The notes: generated from the sequence alone by a model not told the origin. A DNA stretch of 64,000 nucleotides from an uncultured Dysgonomonas sp. (GCF_900079725.1 NZ_LT599032.1:2713234-2777233), one strand, 5' to 3'. Shown: positions 27,165 through 36,648, counted from the stretch's first letter. Translations and numbers: made by a program.

Positions 27165-28559
27165 ATGAAATATAACCTTATCGTCTACCTGTTGTTACTT
27201 TCATCTTGCTTTTTTTTCTCATGTAAGAAGAAGCACGAGCAGTCTGTTTACGACTTTGAGCAAATAAAGGAGAAAGGGGAACTGACCATTATTACACTCA
27301 ATAGCTCTACCTCATACTTTATTTACAGAGAGGAGCCGATGGGGTATGACTATGATCTTGCTCAGGACTTCTGCGATCATTACGGATTGAAGTTGAATGT
27401 AAAAGTGGCGGAGAATACCACCCGGCTGATAGAAATGCTAAAGAGGGGAGAGGGAGATCTTATCGCTTATGCAGTGCCTATACAAAATGAACTGAAAGAT
27501 TCTATATCCTATTGCGGGCTGCAGCAGATAACTCATCAGGTTCTTGTTCAGAGGGCGAATAAAGGAGATACTATAATAAAGGATGTGACTGGTCTTATAG
27601 ATAAGGAAGTATATGTGGAGGCCGATACTAAATACCACCAACGCCTGCTCAATCTTGATTCGGAATTAGGCGGGGGAATCAGGATTCATACAGTCAGCGA
27701 AGATACTATTACCAGCGAGGATCTGATAGAGATGGTATCGTTGGGCAAGATAAGATATACAGCCTGTGATGAATATATTGCCAGGTTGAACCGCACTTAT
27801 TTCAGGAATATTGATATCTCCTTGCCAATAAGTTTCGAGCAACGGGCTTCATGGGCCGTACGGAAAGATATGCCGAATCTGGCGAATGCTCTTAATGAGT
27901 GGTTTGCTGAGAATGACAATACACCTGTATACAAGAGTATCATAAAGAAGTATTTCGAGTTGAGCAAACAGCTCTTTGAGGGTGAGTATATAACCCCGAA
28001 AAATTTGCCTAAGGGTGCTGTTTCTGTCTATGATGAGCTCTTCAGGAAACATGCTAAGAATACAAAATACGAATGGCAATTCCTTGCTGCTATTTGCTAT
28101 CACGAGTCCCGCTTCCAGAACAATCTTACTTCGTGGGCGGGAGCTGCCGGGATTATGGGGCTAATGCCTCGTACTGCCGCCTCATTGGGCTTGACCAGTG
28201 AAGACCGCATGAATCCTGACCTGAGCATCGGGGCGGCAGTTGAATTGCTGGACAGGTTGGATAAAATATTTCGTAAGATAGAGAGTATCAGTGAGCGTGA
28301 GAAATTCATACTGGCTGCTTATAATGCAGGAAACGGGCACGTAAATGATGCGCAGGCTCTAGCTTCAAAATACGGAGCTAATCCTTATATATGGGAAGGA
28401 AATGTTCAAAAGTATCTCGAACTGAAAAGCAATCCGGAATACTATAACGACCCTGTATGTAAAAGCGGGTACTTCAGAGGTGGTGAAACGATGAAGTATG
28501 TGAATAATGTATTGGCTACGATGAATCGGTTTAAAAGGATAAGTGAGAATAAAAAGTGA
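27165..28559 (+). CDS. mltF: Membrane-bound lytic transglycosylase F-like lipoprotein
   Basis: 464 residues. The signal peptide ends with the lipobox FFFSC. Residues 35-270 form a solute-binding-protein (SBP_bac_3) domain, with GELTIITLNSSTSYFIYREE and MGYDYDLAQDFCDHYGLKL. Residues 295-430 are the SLT transglycosylase domain, with the catalytic Glu in ICYHESRFQNN, then AAGIMGLMPRTAASLG and ILAAYNAGNGHV. This two-domain plan is that of MltF, which cleaves peptidoglycan glycan strands to anhydromuropeptides at the outer membrane. It is followed by a shared bidirectional terminator. Confidence 0.9.
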   Translation: MKYNLIVYLLLLSSCFFFSCKKKHEQSVYDFEQIKEKGELTIITLNSSTSYFIYREEPMGYDYDLAQDFCDHYGLKLNVKVAENTTRLIEMLKRGEGDLIAYAVPIQNELKDSISYCGLQQITHQVLVQRANKGDTIIKDVTGLIDKEVYVEADTKYHQRLLNLDSELGGGIRIHTVSEDTITSEDLIEMVSLGKIRYTACDEYIARLNRTYFRNIDISLPISFEQRASWAVRKDMPNLANALNEWFAENDNTPVYKSIIKKYFELSKQLFEGEYITPKNLPKGAVSVYDELFRKHAKNTKYEWQFLAAICYHESRFQNNLTSWAGAAGIMGLMPRTAASLGLTSEDRMNPDLSIGAAVELLDRLDKIFRKIESISEREKFILAAYNAGNGHVNDAQALASKYGANPYIWEGNVQKYLELKSNPEYYNDPVCKSGYFRGGETMKYVNNVLATMNRFKRISENKK

Positions 28560-28591
28560 GTTGAGCTTTATTCCCTCCTGCTTCACTTTTT
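28551..28591. terminator. Bidirectional terminator overlapping two convergent stops
   Basis: aaaaagtga and tcacttttt pair perfectly. The first arm contains the mltF stop codon and the second reaches the stop of the opposing gene at 28590. Confidence 0.75.
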
Positions 28592-29846
28592 AAGGTATCG
28601 TATTTATCCCGTTATACTCTGCCATCTTGATAGCCCATGCCATTGCATTTCCAAAAAAGATAGAGTTGGAAACGTTATATTTGGTACCTCGTCCGTAGTT
28701 TGCCCTTTCTACAGGGATGTTATTATTGTCTAATCCGAAAGGATATGCCATTGGAACGGCAGAGCCCTTTTGATATACGATAAACCCGCCATCTCCTACG
28801 AAAATCAGATTCTTCGTTTTATGTCTGAATGAGTTTATGTAGTCACTATTTGCAACGCCCATAGAGTGGTCATAGGCGGTCGAATATTCGATAATCTGAT
28901 CGGAAGGCAATCCGGATACAAGGCTTGTATATGAAGCATCTTCTCCCCAGTACTTTCCTCTGAGATCGCCAAACGGCCCATTTATTACTTCATCATTTAT
29001 TGTTGTTGAATACTGATAAACAGAACCGGAAAAGGCATCGGATGTAGTGTTTTTCTGGGTGATATTGGTGTTTCCAAAAACAGTTCTTAAAAATATCTGA
29101 GAAGATTTCTGAGTATCAGCAGATACACCTCCCGGGTCCTCCAACAATAATATAAGAACCCCATTCTGATTCAAATAATTATTTAACTTATCAGCAGTGT
29201 CCTGATTTAATATCCTTGACGGATAACTGATAACGATTATATCCGGCTTTTCGGCTAGTTTTGCATCGAGTGTACCTAAATAATCAATATCCACTAGAGA
29301 CGGTATTCGGAGATAGTCTAATGTATATCCCTTAAAACCCACTATACTATTTAGATCATCACCAAAAGCGGCCTGATTCTGTAATAAAATACTTCCGCCG
29401 GCATTTGGCGAAGTTGCTCCTACGGAATAATTATCCAGCCCTATTCCCAAAATCTTTTTTGTGTTGTAATATATCTTGGGGCAAGGTTCAGGCAGTCTTG
29501 TCCACTCTGTGGCCTGCCATACATAGAGGCCCGGACACAGACCATATGGCGTATCGTCGGTCAGATTATAGACCATCAGCCCGGTATGCTTCTTTTTGTC
29601 TTCTTCAGTTGCATTTTCTACACAGGGGTCGAGTTTTTCCAGCCGTTGTAATGATACGCGTGGCATTCCCAGCCCTTTCTCTGAATTTGCTAATTGGGTC
29701 GGATTATTATATTCTTTAAGATCCAATAAGCTTCCCTTGTTAGGTGTTAAATCGGCTCCTACTGTTATCTGGGATTGCATATAATTACAAAGAATAATTG
29801 ATATGCAAAGCAATGCCGCCTTCAGCTTTGAAGTGCTAAATTTCAT
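28590..29846 (-). CDS. Secreted protein of unknown function, Bacteroidota surface type
   Basis: 418 residues with an N-terminal signal peptide (ALLCISIILCNYMQSQ). After it comes QITVGADLTPNKGSLLDLKE and the block KHTGLMVYNLTDDT...LCPGLYVWQATEWTRL, a pattern often seen at the N-terminus of Bacteroidetes surface and fimbria-related proteins. The second half (LAEKPDIIVISYPSRI, LNNYLNQNGVLILLLEDPGG) looks like a Rossmann-type DUF4350/glutamine amidotransferase-like module. This fold call is inference. No enzyme motif is certain. The gene stands alone and lies convergent to mltF. Confidence 0.65.
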   Translation of the reverse strand: MKFSTSKLKAALLCISIILCNYMQSQITVGADLTPNKGSLLDLKEYNNPTQLANSEKGLGMPRVSLQRLEKLDPCVENATEEDKKKHTGLMVYNLTDDTPYGLCPGLYVWQATEWTRLPEPCPKIYYNTKKILGIGLDNYSVGATSPNAGGSILLQNQAAFGDDLNSIVGFKGYTLDYLRIPSLVDIDYLGTLDAKLAEKPDIIVISYPSRILNQDTADKLNNYLNQNGVLILLLEDPGGVSADTQKSSQIFLRTVFGNTNITQKNTTSDAFSGSVYQYSTTINDEVINGPFGDLRGKYWGEDASYTSLVSGLPSDQIIEYSTAYDHSMGVANSDYINSFRHKTKNLIFVGDGGFIVYQKGSAVPMAYPFGLDNNNIPVERANYGRGTKYNVSNSIFFGNAMAWAIKMAEYNGINTIP

Positions 29847-30060
29847 GTTGTTTACTCTTTTATATTTGTAGTTTTAATAAATGGAAAAATTGTCTTTAGT
29901 CTTTATCTCAGATGCAAATGTAAACATAAATTGTTGTCATAATATTATTTTCATAAAAATTACTGTTCTGAATGTATTTAGTGCTCAGGGTAATTTTATT
30001 CCCATACCATATAGATAAACCAATTGTTGTTTTGTGCATAAAAGAGTTATTTATAGCAAA

Positions 30061-30089
30061 AAAAAGAGGCTTTAATTAAAGTCTCTTTT
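30061..30089 (-). terminator. Terminator after pnp
   Basis: On the reverse strand aaaagagacttt pairs with aaagcctctttt around aatt, followed by a T-run. It lies 20 bp past the pnp stop. Confidence 0.8.
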
Positions 30090-30108
30090 CTATCATAAAC
30101 ATGAAAGA

Positions 30109-32274
30109 TTAGTTATTTCCTTCATTGTTATTCTTCTGTACAGGTTTTTCCGGTCTTGGAGGACGTGGAAGAAGTACCTTACGGGATAATTTGAATTTTC
30201 CGGTCTTAGGATCGATGTCAATCAGTTTCACTTCTATTTCGTCACCTTCTTTCAGTCCGGCTTTTTCCATGTCTTCTATGCGATCCCAAGAGATCTCAGA
30301 GATATGAAGCAGACCATCTTTGCCCGGAAGGAATTCACAGAATGCGCCATAAGGCATTACTGAGCGAACTTTAGCTGTATATACTTCTCCTACTTCCGGA
30401 ACGGCTACAATGCCTTTGATTTTAGCAACAGCGGCTTCGATAGAAGTTCTGCTTGTTGCTGATATTTCTACGCGGCCGTAACCATCGATTTCCTCGATAG
30501 TAACAGTGGCACCGGTTTCTTCCTGAATACCTTGAATAATCTTACCTCCAGGGCCAATAACAGCACCGATAAATTCTTTGTTGATAATAATAACCTCGAT
30601 ACGCGGAGCATTTTCTTTGAAGTCTGCGCGCGGCTCAGGTAATGTTTCAAGGATTTTACCCATAATATGTAAACGGCCTTCACGTGCCTGATTCAGGGCT
30701 TTTTCGAGTATCTCGTATGACAATCCGTCTACTTTAATATCCATCTGGGTAGCAGTGATACCGTCTTTTGTACCACATACCTTAAAGTCCATATCACCTA
30801 AGTGGTCTTCATCTCCTAGGATGTCGGAAAGCACAGCAAAGTTTGTACCTTTCTTCTCTGAGATAAGTCCCATTGCTATACCCGTTACTGGTTTTTTGAT
30901 CTGCACGCCGGCATCCATCAGAGCCAGTGTACCGGCACAAACAGTTGCCATAGAAGATGAACCATTCGATTCAAGAATATCAGATACTACACGGATAACA
31001 TATGGGTAGTTAGCTGGAATCATTGGTTTCAAAGCTCTGTGAGCAAGATTTCCGTGTCCTATCTCGCGACGGCCTACTCCGCGTTGCGGACGGGCATCTC
31101 CGGTAGAGAACGGAGGGAAATTATAGTGTAAAAGGAATCTTTCTTTTCCGTTGTTAAGTACGTCGTCGATGATTTTCTCATCCAGCTTGGTACCTAAAGT
31201 AACTGTGGTCAGTGATTGAGTTTCTCCACGGGTAAAGATAGCAGAGCCATGCGCTCCCGGCAGATAATCTACTTCGCTCCATATAGGGCGGATTTCTGTA
31301 GTAGAACGTCCATCGAGGCGTTTACCTTCGTCAAGGATAGAGCGGCGCATTGCTTCTTTTTCCACATCGTGGTAATAGCGGGATATCAAAGAACCCTTTT
31401 CAGCCAGTTCTTCTTCTGTCAGGCCTGCTTTATATTCATCTACGATAGCTGCGAAGTTATCGCCACGTTCGTGCTTGTTTGTGTTAGCCGATGCAGCTAC
31501 GGCATAAGCTTTGTCGTAGCATTTTGCCCATACGTCTTTACGAAGTTCTTCATCGTTTACTTCGTGGCAGTATTCGCGTTTTACTGTTTTGCCCACAGCT
31601 TCCATCAGTTCTATCTGAGCCTGGCATTGTACTTTGATAGCTTCGTGCGCTACTTTAATTGCTTCCAGCATTTCTGCTTCCGAAACTTCCTTAAACTCGC
31701 CTTCTACCATCATGATATTCTCCATAGTAGCACCTACCATGATATCCATATCGGCTTGCTCCAGTTGAGCGAAAGTCGGATTAAGGATAAATTGTCCATC
31801 TACACGTGCAACTCTCACTTCCGAGATTGGCCCATTGAAAGGCACATCGGATACTGCAAGGGCAGCAGAAGCTGCAAGCCCGGCCAGTGCGTCCGGCATA
31901 TCTATGCCATCTGAAGAGAACAGTGTTACATTCACAAATACTTCAGCGTGATAATCATCCGGGAATAACGGGCGAAGCGCACGGTCTACCAAGCGGCAAA
32001 CCAATATTTCATAATCTGACGCACGTCCTTCTCTGCGAAGAAAACCTCCGGGGAAGCGGCCGAATGCGGCAAATTTTTCTTTATACTCTACCTGTAAAGG
32101 CATAAAATCAACGTCCGGTTTAGCGTCTTTTGCAGCACAAACTGTAGCCAGCATCATGGTGTTACCCATGCGTAGCATTACAGATCCATCTGCTTGTTTT
32201 GCTAATTTTCCGGTTTCAAGGGTGATAGTCCTTCCATCACCTAAATCGATACTCTTTGTAATCGGATTCATCAT
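30109..32274 (-). CDS. pnp: Polyribonucleotide nucleotidyltransferase
   Basis: 721 residues from [16 protein letters not shown]. Two RNase PH domains (residues about 5-220 and 320-540) surround an all-helical linker; [17 protein letters not shown] and [18 protein letters not shown] are signatures. The C-terminus has a KH domain ([19 protein letters not shown]) and an S1 domain ([20 protein letters not shown]). The enzyme degrades RNA 3' to 5' using phosphate, as a trimer in the cytoplasm. The start at 32274 (or the next Met at 32271) is chosen over the upstream ATG at 32373 because a -7 box lies between them and the family starts here. Confidence 0.97.
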   Translation of the reverse strand: MMNPITKSIDLGDGRTITLETGKLAKQADGSVMLRMGNTMMLATVCAAKDAKPDVDFMPLQVEYKEKFAAFGRFPGGFLRREGRASDYEILVCRLVDRALRPLFPDDYHAEVFVNVTLFSSDGIDMPDALAGLAASAALAVSDVPFNGPISEVRVARVDGQFILNPTFAQLEQADMDIMVGATMENIMMVEGEFKEVSEAEMLEAIKVAHEAIKVQCQAQIELMEAVGKTVKREYCHEVNDEELRKDVWAKCYDKAYAVAASANTNKHERGDNFAAIVDEYKAGLTEEELAEKGSLISRYYHDVEKEAMRRSILDEGKRLDGRSTTEIRPIWSEVDYLPGAHGSAIFTRGETQSLTTVTLGTKLDEKIIDDVLNNGKERFLLHYNFPPFSTGDARPQRGVGRREIGHGNLAHRALKPMIPANYPYVIRVVSDILESNGSSSMATVCAGTLALMDAGVQIKKPVTGIAMGLISEKKGTNFAVLSDILGDEDHLGDMDFKVCGTKDGITATQMDIKVDGLSYEILEKALNQAREGRLHIMGKILETLPEPRADFKENAPRIEVIIINKEFIGAVIGPGGKIIQGIQEETGATVTIEEIDGYGRVEISATSRTSIEAAVAKIKGIVAVPEVGEVYTAKVRSVMPYGAFCEFLPGKDGLLHISEISWDRIEDMEKAGLKEGDEIEVKLIDIDPKTGKFKLSRKVLLPRPPRPEKPVQKNNNEGNN

Positions 32275-32307
32275 AAAATATTTTTTTCTAAACTTCTTAA
32301 AATCGGA

Positions 32308-32315
32308 CAAAGGTA
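32308..32315 (-). promoter_or_regulatory. -7 box for pnp
   Basis: TACCTTTG on the reverse strand, 34 nt before the start at 32274. It lies inside the longer open frame and so decides the start. Confidence 0.55.
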
Positions 32316-32531
32316 CGCAAAGTTTTTGAGAATTAAGGGGATGGGGGATGAAAAGACAATATACATGGGTCAAACCCTTTTTATTCTTAAGCCTTAGTCA
32401 CTCAATAACTTTAAAAAAGTAACAAAAGTAACACAATTTTGGATCCGTCAATTTGCGCTTCGCTCCGATTCAGTAAACGGATAACAGTTAATAGAGGGTG
32501 ATTCGCTTGGTGCTTACAACTTGCTGCATTC

Positions 32532-32649
32532 TGTTAAAATCTGACATTTCTGACACTATTTACAGTCAACAGTTAGTAGTAAACAATAGAGCTCCTTTAT
32601 ACTTATTACTCAACGCTTACAACTTTCAAAAGGTAACAAAGGTAACACA
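32532..32649. repeat. Dispersed intergenic repeat, copy B
   Basis: The same modules as copy A occur in the same order: ctgacatttctgacac, CAGTCAA/CAGTTAG heptamers (32563-32576), the cttattactcaacgctta spacer, and ggtaacaaaggtaacac. An extra aagtaacaaaagtaacac box lies at 32418-32435. A reverse-strand TACCTTTG is at 32644-32637. The spacer 32316-33017 consists mostly of this repeat and the element at 32757-32916. Confidence 0.85.
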
Positions 32650-32756
32650 TTTTTCAGCTATTAGCAGGTCGCTATTAGCCAATAGCTTATGTAGGAAACT
32701 GGACACATTTTCCACTATTTTCTATCTGTCACTTTTTACCCTCATTGTAAGTCTCC

Positions 32757-32916
32757 CATGGGGGCAGGGCTGTTAAGTTCTCTACTTTGTTCTGTTATTT
32801 TCTGCTATCATCCTGAGAGGAACGAAGGATCCCGACCCTGAAAAACGAGATGTTTCACTCCGTTCAACATGACACAGAGGGTAAAAAAAATAGAACTTAA
32901 CAGCCTTGCCCCCATG
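32757..32916. mobile_element. 160-bp inverted-repeat element inside repeat copy B
   Basis: 25-bp arms (catgggggcagggctgttaa... at 32757-32781; mirror at 32892-32916) match with one mismatch. Copy C at 42629-42662 shows the flanking sequence joined without it, so this is an insertion relative to C. The interior carries a hairpin-like ggatcc...gtttcactccgttcaacatg sequence and no ORF. Confidence 0.65.
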
Positions 32917-33017
32917 AGGGATTGAGGGGGCTCTTGTTTATATCTCAAAGAGCTATAAGCTATCGGTTATAATTATATAGATAAAGATATTAAAAAGTGT
33001 TCAAATTAAGATATAAA

Positions 33018-33048
33018 AAAACAAGCCCCGGATTTCGGAGCTTGTTTT
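33018..33048 (-). terminator. Terminator after the outer-membrane protein gene
   Basis: aaaacaagc / gcttgtttt with a partly paired cccg...cgg top, followed on the reverse strand by a T-rich run. Confidence 0.8.
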
Positions 33049-33065
33049 ATATTCTGACCTGCCGC

Positions 33066-33677
33066 TTAGAACTTATATCCTACTGTCAGGTAAGCGTTTG
33101 CGTTTTTATTTGATACGTTGTCGACATCCACGATGTTGACAAGGCCGAAATCATACCCCAGACCAACTCCAATTTTGCCAAATTCAGCTCCGACGCCAAG
33201 GCCAACTCCAAAGTCGAATCGTTTTACACGATTACTACCAAAAGAATTAACACTTACTTCAACACCTGATTCCGATATTTTTGTTTTTCCTCCAATTCCG
33301 TATGCTACATAAGGTCCGGCATGAAATACTATTTTGGTAGCATCTGTAACTGCTAATTTGTAGCCGAGGTGAATTGGAAGTTGCAGATACATTAAATTGC
33401 TTGTAGCATCTTTCGATAATCCAACATCTTCTTTGCACCCTTTTGTCGATAGTTCGAGACCTGTTAAGAGATATAAATCGGATGTCAGCGTATAATCTAA
33501 TGTTACGCCAACATTAAAGCCTACTTTGGCCTTTACATCATCTGTCGCATCTCCTGTAATAGTGGAGAGATTCATTCCTGCTTTAACACCAAAAGTTGCA
33601 GGTTTTTCCTGGGCATTCACATTTGCAACTAATAGTAATGCAATAATAACTAAGCTAAATTTTAGAATTGTTCTCAT
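33066..33677 (-). CDS. Outer-membrane beta-barrel protein (PorT/OMP_b-brl type)
   Basis: 203 residues. The signal peptide ends VANVNAQ. The mature start KPATFGVKAGMNLSTITGDA is the typical first strand of the Bacteroidota outer-membrane beta-barrel family. Alternating strands follow to an aromatic C-terminal residue (ANAYLTVGYKF), which is the barrel insertion signal. It is a probable eight-stranded small barrel whose role is unknown. A -7 box TATATTTG lies at 33722-33715. It is a single gene with its own terminator. Confidence 0.85.
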   Translation of the reverse strand: MRTILKFSLVIIALLLVANVNAQEKPATFGVKAGMNLSTITGDATDDVKAKVGFNVGVTLDYTLTSDLYLLTGLELSTKGCKEDVGLSKDATSNLMYLQLPIHLGYKLAVTDATKIVFHAGPYVAYGIGGKTKISESGVEVSVNSFGSNRVKRFDFGVGLGVGAEFGKIGVGLGYDFGLVNIVDVDNVSNKNANAYLTVGYKF

Positions 33678-33714
33678 AATTGTCTTATTAGGTTAAATTA
33701 AAACTTATCGTAGG

Positions 33715-33722
33715 CAAATATA
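33715..33722 (-). promoter_or_regulatory. -7 box for the outer-membrane protein gene
   Basis: The reverse strand reads TATATTTG, 38 nt before the ATG at 33677. Confidence 0.45.
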
Positions 33723-33819
33723 TATTCTTTTTCCTAATTCCCTGAACAAATAGAAAGAAAGAATGTAAGAATCCATCTAATAGATTATTTATTAATGCCA
33801 GCCTAATCAGAATGAAATT

Positions 33820-34593
33820 TTAAAACAAATAAACTCGGGTGCCGGAACCTGTCCCAATCTCATTTGCGCTTGTTATCACCACTTCTTTAACACCTGCTTC
33901 GATAGATTCGAATGCGTTGTCGAGCTTAGGTATCATGCCTCCTTGTATAACACCTTTCTGAACCAAATCCTTAAATTCTGCTTTATTTAGTGATGGGATT
34001 ACGCTATCATCATCATTTTCGTCCATTAACACGCCTTTCTTTTCAAAACAATACACAAGGCTCACCCCGAAAATATTGGCTAAGGCTTTCGCAGTTTCTC
34101 CTGCTATTGTGTCGGCATTTGTATTTAGTATATTGCCTTGTTTGTCATGGGTGAGAGGGGCTAATATGGGTACTATACCCTGAGATATCAGAGATGACAG
34201 TATTCCTGTATTCACCTCTTTTACATCCCCCACAAATCCATAATCTATATCTGTTACAGGTCTTTTTTCGGAACGGATCAGATTCATATCTGCGCCTGTA
34301 AGTCCAAGGGCATTCACGTCCAGGGCTTGCAGTCCTGCCACAATATTCTTATTAACAAGGCCTCCATAAACCATTGTTACTACTTGCAGGGTCTCTAAAT
34401 CGGTGATGCGGCGGCCGTTTATCATACGGCTTTCGATACCCAGGCGCTCTGCCAGTTTTGTTGCCGATCGACCTCCGCCATGGACTAGTATTTTATATCC
34501 TTCTATACGGGAAAAATCTTTTAGAAGTTGTTTCAGCGATTGTTCTTCTTCTACAATTTTTCCACCTACTTTTATTATAGTTAGCTTCTCCAT
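33820..34593 (-). CDS. argB: Acetylglutamate kinase
   Basis: 257 residues from MEKLTIIKVGGKIVEEEQ. Amino-acid-kinase signatures are the N-terminal KVGGK, the glycine-rich LVHGGGRSATKLAERLG, and the C-terminal GGMIPKLDNAFESIEAGVKE, with the ATP/substrate lysine in it. NTNADTIAGETAKAL is also typical. The enzyme phosphorylates N-acetylglutamate (or N-succinylglutamate, used by some Bacteroidetes) in arginine synthesis. The start at 34593 matches the family; an upstream ATG at 34629 would run through the rpsO terminator. No other arg gene is nearby. Confidence 0.93.
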   Translation of the reverse strand: MEKLTIIKVGGKIVEEEQSLKQLLKDFSRIEGYKILVHGGGRSATKLAERLGIESRMINGRRITDLETLQVVTMVYGGLVNKNIVAGLQALDVNALGLTGADMNLIRSEKRPVTDIDYGFVGDVKEVNTGILSSLISQGIVPILAPLTHDKQGNILNTNADTIAGETAKALANIFGVSLVYCFEKKGVLMDENDDDSVIPSLNKAEFKDLVQKGVIQGGMIPKLDNAFESIEAGVKEVVITSANEIGTGSGTRVYLF

Positions 34594-34630
34594 ATGTTTG
34601 CTGAATGAGTGTGTATAAAGATAAAACAAA

Positions 34631-34660
34631 AAGAGATTGTTCCAATAGAAACAATCTCTT
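34631..34660 (-). terminator. Terminator after rpsO
   Basis: aagagattgtt and aacaatctctt pair around ccaatagaa; on the reverse strand the stem is followed by tttttgttttat. It separates rpsO from argB. Confidence 0.85.
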
Positions 34661-34682
34661 AATAAATCTTTTCTCCGAAAGA

Positions 34683-34952
34683 TTACTTTCTGATACCTAG
34701 TTCTTTGATGATAGCACGATATCTTTCAATATCATTATCTATCAGGTAATCAAGTAAACGACGACGTTTACCTACAAGGCGTCTTAGAGATCTTTCAGTG
34801 TTATAATCCTTCTTATTTAACTTCAAATGTTCAGTTAAATGCGAAATACGGTATGAAAACAATGCTATCTGAGCTTCAGGTGAGCCAGTATCAGTGTTAG
34901 ACTTTCCGTGTTTTGCGAAGATTTCTTGCTTTTTAGCTGAATCTAAATACAT
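34683..34952 (-). CDS. rpsO: 30S ribosomal protein S15
   Basis: 89 residues. The sequence GSPEAQIALFSYRISHLTEH, then KKDYNTERSLRRLVGKRRRL and LDYLIDNDIERY are the standard S15 signatures. It binds 16S rRNA early in small-subunit assembly. The gene is single, with a consensus promoter upstream (both elements) and a good terminator. In many bacteria rpsO precedes pnp; here they are on the same strand about 2.4 kb apart with argB and an outer-membrane protein gene between. Confidence 0.97.
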   Translation of the reverse strand: MYLDSAKKQEIFAKHGKSNTDTGSPEAQIALFSYRISHLTEHLKLNKKDYNTERSLRRLVGKRRRLLDYLIDNDIERYRAIIKELGIRK

Positions 34953-34982
34953 AAGTTGTTATTTATATTATTTAACGAGGTG

Positions 34983-35013
34983 CAAAGATAAAACTTATTT
35001 TTTGACAGACAAA
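34983..35013 (-). promoter_or_regulatory. rpsO promoter, full consensus
   Basis: The reverse strand has TTTG (35013-35010), a 19-nt spacer and TATCTTTG (34990-34983), 31 nt before the ATG at 34952. It is one of the clearest promoters in the window. Confidence 0.75.
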
Positions 35014-35032
35014 TATTTAGCCCGAAAATCCA

Positions 35033-35404
35033 TCAAAATGGAAGATCGTCGCCACTGTCTCCGCTAAAGTCCACCGGGGTAGCAGCTTGTGTAGGTTGGC
35101 TTGCTTGTCCGTATGATTGTGTCGGAGCATGTTGACTTGTGCCTGCAGGCTCTACTTTCCAAGCTCTGAGGTCTGTGTACCAGTTCCCGTTATATTCGCG
35201 GCTTTCTACATCGAAAGACACATCCAGAATATTTCCTATTTGAAGTATAGACTCGTTTATTTTATCACCCCAGAAGGTCATGCATACTTTTTTAGGATAC
35301 ATACCATCGGTTTCGAGAATGATGCTTTGTTTTCTCCACTCTCCGTTTTTACCCATACCTGTCTGCACAGGAAGCACTTGAATTAATTTTGCTGTTAACT
35401 GCAT
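35033..35404 (-). CDS. DUF3127 SSB-like OB-fold protein
   Basis: 123 residues from MQLTAKLIQVLPVQTG. The first 85 residues match DUF3127, an OB-fold family related to single-stranded DNA-binding proteins (GEWRKQSIILETDGMYPKK, FWGDKI, VSFDVESREYNGNWYTDLRA). A Gln/Ala/Pro-rich linker then leads to an acidic end, SGDSGDDLPF. This closely resembles the SSB tail (DDDIPF) that recruits repair and replication enzymes. The role in single-stranded DNA metabolism is inferred. The start is set by the family and a -7-like box at 35448-35441. Confidence 0.8.
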   Translation of the reverse strand: MQLTAKLIQVLPVQTGMGKNGEWRKQSIILETDGMYPKKVCMTFWGDKINESILQIGNILDVSFDVESREYNGNWYTDLRAWKVEPAGTSQHAPTQSYGQASQPTQAATPVDFSGDSGDDLPF

Positions 35405-35440
35405 TATTATATTATTTTGTTGATTTTCAAAAATGAGGCA

Positions 35441-35448
35441 TAAAGATA
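35441..35448 (-). promoter_or_regulatory. -7-like box for the DUF3127 gene
   Basis: The reverse strand reads TATCTTTA, one mismatch from TAnnTTTG, with gttg (one mismatch from TTTG) exactly 19 nt upstream. Confidence 0.4.
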
Positions 35449-35466
35449 CAAAAAAATCAATTAATC

Positions 35467-36603
35467 TCAACTTTCATCGAAAGGTATCTCCTGTTGTGAT
35501 TCTTCTATGGCTTGCAGTTTTTCGGCTGAGGTGATAAATTCTTTATAATATGATAGTAGCATGGTAGTTAGGGGGATGGCGATTATCATACCCACTATGC
35601 CTAATAGTGAACCCCATACTGAGAGAGATAGTAGAATGATTGCCGGATTCAGGCCCATTGCTTTTCCCATTATTTTCGGCACTAAGAACAGATCCATAAT
35701 ACATTGCACAATTACATATATAAGAGCCACTAATCCCAGCATCACCCAGAAACTATCGTCTGTCTGCGATGCCCGCAACCAGCAAAGCAATATTGCCGGC
35801 GGGAATGTGATGACCTGAAGATATGGTATCATATGTACAAGACCTACAAATATGCCAAACATAATTGCCATCGGCAAACCTATGATCTGAAACCCGGTAG
35901 CATACAGCACAGCCAGAATGCAGCAGATAAAAGCCTGATGGCGGAAATATTTATTCATGCTGGTTTCCACATCCAGTGTTATGCGGCCTACTATCGGGCG
36001 GTATTTAGGTGGGATAAGGAATCTCCAGAGCTCATTTATCTTATCATAATCGAGCAATATAAATATCAGGTATAAGATAACGATAAAGACTACCGTAAGT
36101 CCGAAAAGAAAGGATATTGTACCCGAAAAGAGGGACTCTACGGCTGGGCTTACATATTGAATAATCTCTACAAGATTGTCTTTCGATAAAGTGCTTTGCA
36201 GTTCCTTGTAGTCAACATACCGGCCTATAATATCAGCCACACTTACCGGAATTCCGTTTTGGCTTATGGCGGACAAATCATAACTGGCAATCAGGCCGTT
36301 AATTTGCCATATCTCGTTTTCGATAAGGGGAACCAGTATAAATCCGAGTAGTGTGAATATCCCTGCCACTGATAGCAGTGTGAGTACAACGGCTATAGAG
36401 TGGGGGAGCTTTAATTTTCTTTTGTAAAAGCGTACTAATGGATTCAGCATATAAGCTAAAAGCCATGCTACGAAAAAAGGGAGTAATACGTCTTTCAGTA
36501 AATACAGAAAGTAGAGGGCGGCTCCTATAGCCAATACACTTATCAACAAGCGGATAGTGCGGTCGAAGGTGAAAGGCTTGTCGAATGGTTGTCCCATTGT
36601 CAT
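35467..36603 (-). CDS. AI-2E family transporter
   Basis: 378 residues with about eight hydrophobic segments. It matches the AI-2E (PerM/TqsA/YdiK) family: VLLPFFVAWLLAYMLNPLVR near the N-terminus, the soluble helical loop around residues 110-160, FVGLVHMIPYLQVITFPPAI, and LVPKIMGKAMGLNPAIILLS at the end. Members export autoinducer-2, ions or unknown solutes; the substrate cannot be told. The start at 36603 or 36597 fits. It is divergent from dacB with back-to-back -7 boxes between them. Confidence 0.87.
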   Translation of the reverse strand: MTMGQPFDKPFTFDRTIRLLISVLAIGAALYFLYLLKDVLLPFFVAWLLAYMLNPLVRFYKRKLKLPHSIAVVLTLLSVAGIFTLLGFILVPLIENEIWQINGLIASYDLSAISQNGIPVSVADIIGRYVDYKELQSTLSKDNLVEIIQYVSPAVESLFSGTISFLFGLTVVFIVILYLIFILLDYDKINELWRFLIPPKYRPIVGRITLDVETSMNKYFRHQAFICCILAVLYATGFQIIGLPMAIMFGIFVGLVHMIPYLQVITFPPAILLCWLRASQTDDSFWVMLGLVALIYVIVQCIMDLFLVPKIMGKAMGLNPAIILLSLSVWGSLLGIVGMIIAIPLTTMLLSYYKEFITSAEKLQAIEESQQEIPFDES

Positions 36604-36632
36604 ATGCAGATGCTGTTTTAAATTATTTGATA

Positions 36633-36648
36633 TATCTTTACAAAGATA
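36633..36648. promoter_or_regulatory. Back-to-back divergent -7 boxes
   Basis: TATCTTTA (36633-36640, forward, toward dacB) directly abuts the reverse-strand TATCTTTG (36648-36641, toward the AI-2E gene). Together they form a near-palindrome, so polymerase could bind in either direction but not both at once. Confidence 0.5.
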
